Shown one piece after another: positions 8,934-16,682 of a stretch of DNA of 21,799 nt. The DNA comes from a virus. The notes below the pieces were generated by a model. That model worked only from the letters and a program-made list of their open reading frames with translations, ran no database searches and was not told the origin of the DNA. Both the position numbers and the translations under genes were made by a program. The first letter of the stretch is position 1. Every line of letters starts with the position of its first letter. The stretch is taken from IMG/VR virus record IMGVR_UViG_3300006868_000136, positions 1 to 21,799 of that record. One strand, 5' to 3'.

Positions 8934-11653
8934 GTCAATTTGATTATTACATTGAGTTAAATAGTCCCGGGTATGTTCCCCCGACTACAGATGTATCTGA
9001 TAACTACGCAATTATTGCAAAAGTCGGAGACACTATCAATGTACAAACAGAATACACAGGAACTGAAGGCGCTATTGTTAAAGAAATACGTTATGTACGT
9101 TCTCCTAACTCAGATCCTACAGCTAATGATCCAGATCCAGATCCTCCGTGGTTAGATCATAATGAGAAAGATAAAACTTGGACTTATACCAATTTTGATA
9201 ATAATGATCATTATGCTAGGTGGTACTTTTTTACTGCTGCAACTACGGGAAATGAGTTAACTACTAAAGCGCAAGCTTCTGTTAGAATTTTATGGCTTCC
9301 TTCTACTCTTGGCTGGGATGGTAATTCTGCAGGAACTAGTATTCTTCAGGGAGCTAGTGGAACTATTAATATATCTGCCCCTACCAGTCTTGTTCCTTAT
9401 GTAGCAGGTACTTGGACTCCTTATCATGTTTCTGATGCTCCTGTAGCTACTCCTGAAACTTTTCAGTGGAGAATTGTAAGTGGAGGCGGCTCAAATACTT
9501 TAATCGATCCTAGTTATTTTGTAAATACGAGCGGGCAAGTATCTATAACAAGCACTACTACTGCTGTACAAATTCAACCAACTGCATCGTGTCCTCCAGG
9601 AAGATATTTTCTAAAACTTCATCATTATAATACTACTCCGCAATTTGTTAATGGAACTGCTTCTGCCTCTACTACTGGGGGCTGGAATACTTTTATTGAT
9701 GAAATTACTTTTGAGGTAGAAGAGTATGTACCCCCCAATGTTGCTGCAACTGGCACAGTTACAATTGATGGAAATCAAGTAGGATTTGGATATGAGTTTT
9801 CTCATACGGAAAATATTGCAGACAGTAACGGACTAGGTACTTTTGAATATCAATGGAATAGAAACGGCTACCCCATAACAGGAGCAAATGCAGCTACATA
9901 TACAACAGTTGCTTATGACTTAGGAACTTCTTTATCTTTAACAATTAGTTTTACAGACGGAGATGGATACAGTGAGTTCATAACTAGTAATTCTCTAGCT
10001 ATTTCAGCATTTCCACCCGGAGGAGGAGACGACGAAAATACCGGCGCACCCTCCATATATTCTCTAACATTAACTCCTGATATTTTAAATTATAATGACT
10101 TTTTAGTATATAAAAAGGATGTAATTAGGGTAATTTTAGAAAATGATCCAAATGATCCGTATAGAGTAATAGATGTTATAAGTACTACAAATGCAGATGT
10201 TTCTCCCTTAACGGGAACAACTATTACTTATTTTGATATCACTTTTCTTAACAGTACTGAAGAATCAACATTCGAAGTTGAATTTAGATCAAACTCTAAT
10301 CCCACATTTAGCCCTTCTTCAAGCTATACTTGGACTATTAGTGGATATGTTCAAAAGGATGGCAGACTAAATTTAATAGAGGTAGTACAAGATCAGGATA
10401 TTGGAGATAATTTTATTGAATTATTTGAAATTCAATTACCTTCAGGAAACATGGCATTTTTGTACAATGGATTCGACGAGAGCTCTTTAGACAATATATA
10501 TTTTCCAGACTCCAAAGGATCTGTACTAAATGAATATGTAGCTATGCCTATAATGATAGAAGGTATAGATGTTAAAAGTAGCGGAGCTTCCTCAAGACCC
10601 ACTTTAACTTTAGCAAATATACCTGGAATTGCAAGAACCGTTATGAATGACGGAGATGGTACAAGAGACGAAGAATTACTTATAAATATTTTAGAGTCTG
10701 AAGGTATTTTTAGTGCTCAAGATCTAGTAGGTAGCAAAGTAACATACAGAACTACACTATTAAAGTATACTTACAATGAAGGACAGCTGCCTGAACGCCC
10801 TACAGAATTTCCAAAAGCTTCCTATTATATAAATAGAGTAGCTCAAGAAACAGGACCTTTAATGGCTTTAGAACTTGCCAGTCCTTTAGATCTGGAAGGG
10901 TTTAAACTACCTAACAGGTATATTATTGGTAAATACTGTCCTTGGAAGTATCAGGGCTTTTTTGAAAATGGTCAAGGAGGGTGCACCTTTCCTTTAAATA
11001 GTAGAGGTAACTTATTTTTTGATGAAAATGATGAGTTAATAGTAGGTGCAGCAACATTTCCTGACTGGAGCCCAACAACATCCTATGTAGAGGGCGACAG
11101 AGTAAAAACTATTACTGGAGCAAGCGCAGTATATATTCCTACAACTTATAATAGTAAAGTAGTCAAAAATGCTAATGCTGGAGATTTTGATTTATATATT
11201 GCGTACAATAGAGACTGGATGGAAGCTGACGATGCGGCACAGATACTAGCAAAAATAAATAATTATTATTTAATACCTAGTACTTTAAATTCTCCAGGTC
11301 TTGTAACTAATGTTACACTTACTCCCGGGATGACCTCTGGTAATACTGTTTTATCATATGAATATAAAATTACATTTAGTCGTGCATTTCTTGGCCCGAT
11401 ACTAAAAGGTACTGAAATAAGTTTTACTGATGGTTATAATGGAGATGGATATATAAGAATTTGGGAGGCAACTAATCCGAGCAAGGGTAGAAATCCAAAT
11501 ACTCAAAAAGGCGTTTGGAAGAGAATAGATGTTTGTGGAAAACGAGTAAACTCTTGTAAAGTTCGGTTTCAAGCAACTAGTACCCCTGGAGTTTTAGACA
11601 CTTATTTGCCTCTTCCTTTTGGCGGATTTATAGGAACAAATAAATTTAAATGA
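8930..11653 (+). CDS. Giant lambda gpL-like minor tail protein with Ig-like extension
   Basis: This 907-residue protein combines a gpL-type tip protein (about residues 477-907) with about 476 extra N-terminal residues. Lambda gpL is 232 residues and binds an iron-sulfur cluster through four cysteines. Here C670 (KYCPWKY), C685 (GGCTFP), C869 and C876 (VCGKRVNSCKVRF) match that pattern, and the family ending LPFGGFIG is present. The segment YYINRVAQETGPLMALELASPLDL is typical of the domain before the first Cys. About 183 residues separate C685 from C869, far more than in lambda. The extension includes an Ig-like repeat near residues 271-361 (EYQWNRNGYPITGANAATYT). It may decorate the tip or help adsorption, which is inference. 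ATGA overlaps join it to the genes on both sides. Confidence 0.85.
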   Translation: MSQFDYYIELNSPGYVPPTTDVSDNYAIIAKVGDTINVQTEYTGTEGAIVKEIRYVRSPNSDPTANDPDPDPPWLDHNEKDKTWTYTNFDNNDHYARWYFFTAATTGNELTTKAQASVRILWLPSTLGWDGNSAGTSILQGASGTINISAPTSLVPYVAGTWTPYHVSDAPVATPETFQWRIVSGGGSNTLIDPSYFVNTSGQVSITSTTTAVQIQPTASCPPGRYFLKLHHYNTTPQFVNGTASASTTGGWNTFIDEITFEVEEYVPPNVAATGTVTIDGNQVGFGYEFSHTENIADSNGLGTFEYQWNRNGYPITGANAATYTTVAYDLGTSLSLTISFTDGDGYSEFITSNSLAISAFPPGGGDDENTGAPSIYSLTLTPDILNYNDFLVYKKDVIRVILENDPNDPYRVIDVISTTNADVSPLTGTTITYFDITFLNSTEESTFEVEFRSNSNPTFSPSSSYTWTISGYVQKDGRLNLIEVVQDQDIGDNFIELFEIQLPSGNMAFLYNGFDESSLDNIYFPDSKGSVLNEYVAMPIMIEGIDVKSSGASSRPTLTLANIPGIARTVMNDGDGTRDEELLINILESEGIFSAQDLVGSKVTYRTTLLKYTYNEGQLPERPTEFPKASYYINRVAQETGPLMALELASPLDLEGFKLPNRYIIGKYCPWKYQGFFENGQGGCTFPLNSRGNLFFDENDELIVGAATFPDWSPTTSYVEGDRVKTITGASAVYIPTTYNSKVVKNANAGDFDLYIAYNRDWMEADDAAQILAKINNYYLIPSTLNSPGLVTNVTLTPGMTSGNTVLSYEYKITFSRAFLGPILKGTEISFTDGYNGDGYIRIWEATNPSKGRNPNTQKGVWKRIDVCGKRVNSCKVRFQATSTPGVLDTYLPLPFGGFIGTNKFK

Positions 11654-12342
11654 TAGATGAAATACAAGAACATTTTGCAAAAGAATATCCTAAAGAAGGC
11701 TGCGGAATTATAGGAATTGTTGAAGGAAAAAAACAATGGTTTCCCTGTAAAAATATTGCTACAAATAATCAAGATTTTATAATGTGTTCAAAAGATTATT
11801 TAAATGTAATTAAAAAAGCAGATATTTTAGGAATAGTTCATAACCATATAAATACTAGTAATGAACCTAGTGAATCTGATATAAACGGATGTAACAGTAC
11901 GGGAATACCTTACTATATTTTTGATTCGGAAATGAATTTAAATATAGTAGAACCAACCACAAAAGCATTTCCTTTAATAGGTAGAGAATATAAATTTGGA
12001 GTAATGGATTGTTTCGAAGCTATTAGAGACTATTTAAAAACTCAAAATATAGAAATCCCTCCTAGAGCTTTGTTTGAAGAAAATTGGTGGAAGAAAGAAG
12101 ATTTAAATTATTTTACTGATGATATGGCAAAGCAATGGGGAGGAAAACGCGTAGATAAAAAAGAATTACAGATAAATGATGTATTAATTTTTCAAATGGA
12201 GTCAGATGTACCAAATCATTGCGGAGTTTATATAGGCAAGGATATGTTTTTTCACCATGCAGTACATCGTCTTTCTTGCCGAGAATCTTTGTTTCCAAGA
12301 TGGGCCCCCACAATTGTAGGAGTTTATAGATATGATGCGTAA
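11650..12342 (+). CDS. Tail tip peptidase, lambda gpK-like (JAMM + NlpC/P60)
   Basis: This 230-residue two-domain protein matches lambda gpK, which acts in tip assembly and may cut cell-wall peptides at infection. Residues 1-110 form a JAB/JAMM metalloprotease-like domain with E16 and the zinc motif H64-x-H66-x7-S74-x2-D77 complete. Residues 111-230 form an NlpC/P60-type cysteine peptidase domain with C121 after Asp, H190 in NHCGVYIG, and further His at 202-203 and 206. Both active sites look intact, so a catalytically active protein is likely. It starts inside the L stop (ATGA, 11650-11653) and its end overlaps the I-like gene by 11 bases. An N-terminal deubiquitinase-like fold is normal for this family and does not imply a ubiquitin system. 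Confidence 0.92.
   Translation: MIDEIQEHFAKEYPKEGCGIIGIVEGKKQWFPCKNIATNNQDFIMCSKDYLNVIKKADILGIVHNHINTSNEPSESDINGCNSTGIPYYIFDSEMNLNIVEPTTKAFPLIGREYKFGVMDCFEAIRDYLKTQNIEIPPRALFEENWWKKEDLNYFTDDMAKQWGGKRVDKKELQINDVLIFQMESDVPNHCGVYIGKDMFFHHAVHRLSCRESLFPRWAPTIVGVYRYDA
12318..12322 (+). promoter_or_regulatory. Ribosome binding site deciding the gpI-like start
   Basis: AGGAG lies 9 bases before the ATG at 12332 and 12 before the ATG at 12335. The first ATG (reading MMRK) is therefore slightly favoured over the second (MRK). Both lie inside the end of the K-like gene. Confidence 0.5.
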
Positions 12343-13168
12343 AATATATTTAGAAGGGGATATAGGCGAAAAGTTCGGAAAAGAATTTACTATGGACGTA
12401 TCTTCTTTCCAAGATGTTGTTAAATGCCTTGATTGTAATTTTCCAGAGCTTCGTCCATATTTAATAGAATCTTCGGAAAAAGGTATAGAATTTGTTTGCG
12501 AAGTAGATGATACACCTATTACTGATGAGACCGAGCTTTTGCTTCACTATGATACAGGCGCAATGACAATTCGTGCTATACCAGCAGGTTCTGGAGGAGT
12601 TGTAAAAGCAATTGTAGGCTTCTTGATGGTAGCACTTTTATTCGTTCCAGGAATGCAGTTTTTAGGGGCGGCAGCAGGAAAAACATTATTTGCAACCGTT
12701 ATGGCAGGAGGAGCTAGTGGATTAGCAATAGGTGCTGCTTTAGGACTTGCAGTTCTTGGGGGAGCACTTTTAATGCAGGGATTAACTGAAATGATGATGC
12801 CTGATCCTGCGACAGATAATGGTGGCGCATCAAAAGAGGATACTTATCTTTTTCAGGGGTCGGGACAAGTAATTGCTGAAGGAGATCCTGTCCCGGTGCT
12901 TTACGGGCAGTTAAGAATATCAGGGAGGCCAATTAGTTTTCAAACTGCTAATGCAGCTGCTGTATTTGTTCATAGAGACCCTTTAAACGCTGCCACACCA
13001 AATACCGATAATACAAATGAGGAAGGCACAGATAATTATAACGGAAATACAGATGGCGGCAATGGCGGAGGAACTGATGGAGGGGGTGATGGTGGAGATA
13101 CTCAACCGACCCGTCCACCCAGTGGGCCTGATTTGGACCGAAGTATTATTCCAAGATTTGAGTATTAA
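12332..13168 (+). CDS. Tail assembly protein, lambda gpI-like
   Basis: This 278-residue protein matches the lambda tail assembly protein I family, which acts with J, K and L in building the tip and is not known to remain in the virion. Residues 1-85 look like the usual beta-grasp (ubiquitin-like) domain, opening RKIYLEGDIGEKFGKEFTMD. Residues 88-152 are Gly/Ala-rich and strongly hydrophobic with membrane-like helices. The family motif GQVIAEGDPVPVLYGQLRIS follows at 178-197. Residues about 225-265 form an acidic, Asn/Gly-rich disordered linker, after which the protein ends RSIIPRFEY. Lambda gpI is about 223 residues, so the linker accounts for most of the extra length. It overlaps the K-like gene by 11 bases, and a 16-base gap separates it from J. 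Confidence 0.87.
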   Translation: MMRKIYLEGDIGEKFGKEFTMDVSSFQDVVKCLDCNFPELRPYLIESSEKGIEFVCEVDDTPITDETELLLHYDTGAMTIRAIPAGSGGVVKAIVGFLMVALLFVPGMQFLGAAAGKTLFATVMAGGASGLAIGAALGLAVLGGALLMQGLTEMMMPDPATDNGGASKEDTYLFQGSGQVIAEGDPVPVLYGQLRISGRPISFQTANAAAVFVHRDPLNAATPNTDNTNEEGTDNYNGNTDGGNGGGTDGGGDGGDTQPTRPPSGPDLDRSIIPRFEY

Positions 13169-13170
13169 GT

Positions 13171-13177
13171 AAAGGAG
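13171..13177 (+). promoter_or_regulatory. Strong ribosome binding site for the J-like gene
   Basis: AAAGGAG lies 7 bases before the ATG at 13185, within the 16-base gap after the I-like gene. It sets the J start. Confidence 0.8.
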
Positions 13178-13184
13178 TAAATTT

Positions 13185-16100
13185 ATGCCAGATGGTATCG
13201 GGGGTGCGAATTACCTATTTAATTTAGGTATTGGCGGACCAAATAATTCAGGTAATGTAAATCAAACAGAAAGAGTATTTACTCAAACTGGGTCAGGCAC
13301 AGTAATACAAAATATTTCTATTACTGATGCTATATGTGAAGGCCCAGTAGCAGGTTTGGTAAATGGAACAGGGTCTATTTATTTTGATGATGTTCCTGTA
13401 AAAGATGCAAAATATTTAGGATATATTCCTCCCCAAGGAGTATTAGGCTCCGCTATAGATCCTAGTACTAGAATTGCATTTTCTGGTAAAAATGGAACTT
13501 TATCAAGTGGGAGTACGCTACCAGATTATATGATTGATACCAGTACCGGAGATTACTATGCAACCGGAAAAAGTATAATTTTATTTGATTATTTATTCGT
13601 AGATGACTTAGATATTACATCTACTGTAAGAGATGCAAATAATCAAGTAAGAATTACAGCTGATGCAGCAAATAATTTAAGCGGAGATATACAAAGGTGG
13701 ATTACCTTAAATGATGAAAATTCGCGCGCCTTTTTAGTAGCAGCAGATGCTGGTAGTGTTATGGGGGGCCAGACTGTATATGCTATTGCAAATACTATTA
13801 TATTTGAACCAAAAAATCCTTATGTTGCCATTTACCCCCAAAAGTATAAACTATTTATTGCTAAAAAGTTTGCTCTTGCTAGTATTCCTAACAACAAAAG
13901 TGTTGTAACCGAAAACGAACCACAACCAGGAAATTATATATTTTCAATTACAAGCTCTCTTCAGTTTAATTTCGAAGAAGAATCCCAGATAGAATTACCA
14001 GATGAAGTTACTGTAGACGATGCACCAAATTATTTATTGCCCGACGAAAAAGACGCTTGGGTAGACTACTATAATCGACAGTCTGGAGGCTGGAGAACTG
14101 CGGGTAATTTTTTAAAAGTAGAAGGGCTTTATTCGCAAGAACGTAGGGGCTATTTGATACAAGAGCCTTTATCAGAAGTAGGCACTGTAGGGGCGGCCGT
14201 AGTTACAGAAGGAAATTTAGGAGGAATTACCACAGACTTAAAAATATTAGCCCCAGATCCTAATAATCCTACTCTTTCAGACTACGGCAAAAATACCAAT
14301 GAATCAATAACAATTTTTGATATACACGGGCTTCCTAATATCGATCCAGAAAATGGATATGTAAATAGAACAGGGTTAGGTCAGCTGGAGTTAAACGCAC
14401 ATACTGTAAATAATCCTACAGATATTCCATCAAGTGCTTTTGCAAATAATGCAAAAATAAACGAAATGGATCAAATTTCTTTAATGATTACCTACCCTCA
14501 AGGATTACATACAATGAATCAAGAGGATGGAAGTCTATTGACTTGTTATGCTATATACAAATTTAGAATAAAATTTACAACAAATGGAATTACAGGACCT
14601 TGGGTTGATTTATTTGGAAATTCTGTTAGACATTGGGGAAGAACAAGAGCAGGAATTTCTTATGAACATATTATAGACTTAGAAAGTTTCAGACCTTTTG
14701 ATACTTTTGTACTACAAGTAGCTAGACAAACTAGAAGTGCAGGGCTACCTGTTTACTCAACTGGAAGATCGGCAGGCAGTGAAGATGATAAGACAGACTA
14801 TTATACGGTTGCAGAATCGGTAATTAGTAAAATTCAATGTGTCATAAAAGATAAATTCACCTACCCATACACAGCACTAGTAAATACAATTTTTAATTCT
14901 AAACAGTATAATAAAGCTCCCAGAAGAACTTATGAAATGCGCGGAATGTTAGTAAAAATTCCCGAATCTTACACTCCTCGGGAGTACTCTCATACGGGCA
15001 AAGCCGAGTATGAAAATTTTTGGGGAGGAAACTTTAAAAAAGTTTTACACTATACTGATAATCCTGCTTGGTGTTTTTATGATATAGTAACAAATAATAG
15101 GTATGGTGCCGGACAGTACATTTCTGAGTTTGATATCGATAAGTACTCTTTATATAGAATTGCTAGATATTGTGATGAGCTAGTAGGTACAGGTAAAATT
15201 GCAGGTTTTACTAGTTTTAAAACAGGAGAGTTTTATAGAATTAAAACAACAGGAGCAATACCTTGGACAGACATAGGAGCTCCTGATGGAAATGTGGGAA
15301 CAGAATTTAGGTACATACGTCCTACAGATAGCGCTCCTTCTGATATGGAAGGAACGGCAGAATTATTAGAACCTCGGTATAGAATGAATGTACTTCTTAC
15401 TAAGCCGATCGAAATTTATAAAGTATTGAAAGATATGGCAACCAATTTTGCCTCTATAATTTATTGGCTAGACGGTCAAATAAGTTTAGTACAAGATGTT
15501 CCTTCTGATCCCGTTTATAACTTTACAAAAGCTAATGTTATTGATGGGCGTTTTGCGTATGAAGGAACTCCTGAGAATACAAAATTTAATCAAATAATTG
15601 TAACTTGGAATGACCCTGCTGCAAACTATGAGCTAGTCCCTCTACTTATAGAAGACAAATCAGATATTGCAAAAACTGGACAAATTAGGACAAAAGAAGT
15701 AGTAGCCTTTGGTTGTACTTCTGAAAGTCAAGCAATACGAATGGGAAAGTGGAAACTATGGACGGCACAGAATCAAAGAGAAGTCGTTACATTTAAGACG
15801 TCTTTTGGTAGTGCTTTCATAAGGCCAGGGGACGTAATAACAGTACAAGATGGAGATCGATATGGAATTTCGTATGGCGGAAGACTTAGTAGTGGAGGGA
15901 CTCTTAATTCTTTAGTTTTAGACAGAGAGATAACTTTTAATTCTACAAGTGACTATGAAATGTACCTAGTAATTACAGAGCCCGCGGCTTTTTATACCGG
16001 AGCTCAATCAATTGCTATAAATGGAACAACTTATAATACTAACGATAGAATACCAGAAGCTTATGTTTTTAATGGCAAAGACTATATTTTAACAAGTCTA

Positions 16101-16682
16101 GATAGTGAGAGTAAAGCTTCAAATGCATTTTCTAGTTCTGCTGGAGATACATTACTTCAAATGTCTTGGCATTCTGCAACTTATGTGCAAAAAGTAGATA
16201 TAACTAACCCCGGGACAGTTACAACATCGTCCATTAACTTAGCTAGTAGTTTAGATAAGGTTCCTCGAGCAAATTTAATTTGGTCTATACGAGAAATAAA
16301 TTCAGACGGGGCCGAAATATTAGGGTCAGCAAAAACGTATAAAGTTTTAGATATAGCAAAAGAATCTAAAAATATATTTGCTGTAACGGCCGTGGAGCAC
16401 TATAATCAAAAATTCGGAGAAATAGAAAAAGAATATGACTTAGGAGCTATACCCCCTAGTGCTTATGCAGAAAAAGAGCCTGATGTCATTCCTTCAGTTA
16501 AAAATCTGCACGCCTCATTTGAAGGCCCTCAAGCTACTCCATTCTCTGAAATTTTATTATCGTGGGATAGACCAGAAAATGACGAATGGATTAGTCATTT
16601 TGAAATAGTACATACTGCAGATACAGTAGTGTCTCCTGTAACCACCACAGAAAAGTCAATAAACTTTCCAGGATTTGATTAA
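13185..16682 (+). CDS. Central tail tip protein, lambda gpJ-like
   Basis: This 1165-residue protein matches the J family (lambda 1132 residues), the trimeric central tip that nucleates tail assembly and contacts the receptor. Supporting blocks are ISITDAICEGPVAGLVNG near residue 45; RTYEMRGMLVKIPESY and FWGGNFKKV...TDNPAWCFYDIV...NRYGAGQ at about 580-645; PRYRMNVLL then WLDGQISLVQD at about 725-770; and FIRPGDVITVQDGDRYG near 880. A foreign-looking module (FKTGEFYRI, then WTDIGAPDGNVGTEF) is inserted at about 674-722, where lambda J has only a short loop. The last 65 residues are the first half of a fibronectin-III domain that ends abruptly after NFPGFD; the rest appears in the next gene. Without its continuation, J lacks the long C-terminal host-range region of lambda J. 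Confidence 0.9.
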   Translation: MPDGIGGANYLFNLGIGGPNNSGNVNQTERVFTQTGSGTVIQNISITDAICEGPVAGLVNGTGSIYFDDVPVKDAKYLGYIPPQGVLGSAIDPSTRIAFSGKNGTLSSGSTLPDYMIDTSTGDYYATGKSIILFDYLFVDDLDITSTVRDANNQVRITADAANNLSGDIQRWITLNDENSRAFLVAADAGSVMGGQTVYAIANTIIFEPKNPYVAIYPQKYKLFIAKKFALASIPNNKSVVTENEPQPGNYIFSITSSLQFNFEEESQIELPDEVTVDDAPNYLLPDEKDAWVDYYNRQSGGWRTAGNFLKVEGLYSQERRGYLIQEPLSEVGTVGAAVVTEGNLGGITTDLKILAPDPNNPTLSDYGKNTNESITIFDIHGLPNIDPENGYVNRTGLGQLELNAHTVNNPTDIPSSAFANNAKINEMDQISLMITYPQGLHTMNQEDGSLLTCYAIYKFRIKFTTNGITGPWVDLFGNSVRHWGRTRAGISYEHIIDLESFRPFDTFVLQVARQTRSAGLPVYSTGRSAGSEDDKTDYYTVAESVISKIQCVIKDKFTYPYTALVNTIFNSKQYNKAPRRTYEMRGMLVKIPESYTPREYSHTGKAEYENFWGGNFKKVLHYTDNPAWCFYDIVTNNRYGAGQYISEFDIDKYSLYRIARYCDELVGTGKIAGFTSFKTGEFYRIKTTGAIPWTDIGAPDGNVGTEFRYIRPTDSAPSDMEGTAELLEPRYRMNVLLTKPIEIYKVLKDMATNFASIIYWLDGQISLVQDVPSDPVYNFTKANVIDGRFAYEGTPENTKFNQIIVTWNDPAANYELVPLLIEDKSDIAKTGQIRTKEVVAFGCTSESQAIRMGKWKLWTAQNQREVVTFKTSFGSAFIRPGDVITVQDGDRYGISYGGRLSSGGTLNSLVLDREITFNSTSDYEMYLVITEPAAFYTGAQSIAINGTTYNTNDRIPEAYVFNGKDYILTSLDSESKASNAFSSSAGDTLLQMSWHSATYVQKVDITNPGTVTTSSINLASSLDKVPRANLIWSIREINSDGAEILGSAKTYKVLDIAKESKNIFAVTAVEHYNQKFGEIEKEYDLGAIPPSAYAEKEPDVIPSVKNLHASFEGPQATPFSEILLSWDRPENDEWISHFEIVHTADTVVSPVTTTEKSINFPGFD
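16670..16673 (+). promoter_or_regulatory. Ribosome binding site for the second fibre gene
   Basis: AGGA lies 8 bases before the ATG at 16682, inside the end of J. It supports real initiation at the TAATG junction and argues against a single gene broken by a sequencing error. Confidence 0.5.

Noticed and set aside
11650-11980. A ubiquitin-like modification system (JAMM domain in K plus ubiquitin-like fold in I)
   Set aside because: Both folds are normal parts of lambda-type K and I tail proteins, and no E1- or E2-like gene is present.
14539-14562. TTGACT followed by TATGCT/CTATAT, a possible promoter within J
   Set aside because: Poor -10 match and wrong spacing, inside a coding region; expected by chance in AT-rich DNA.
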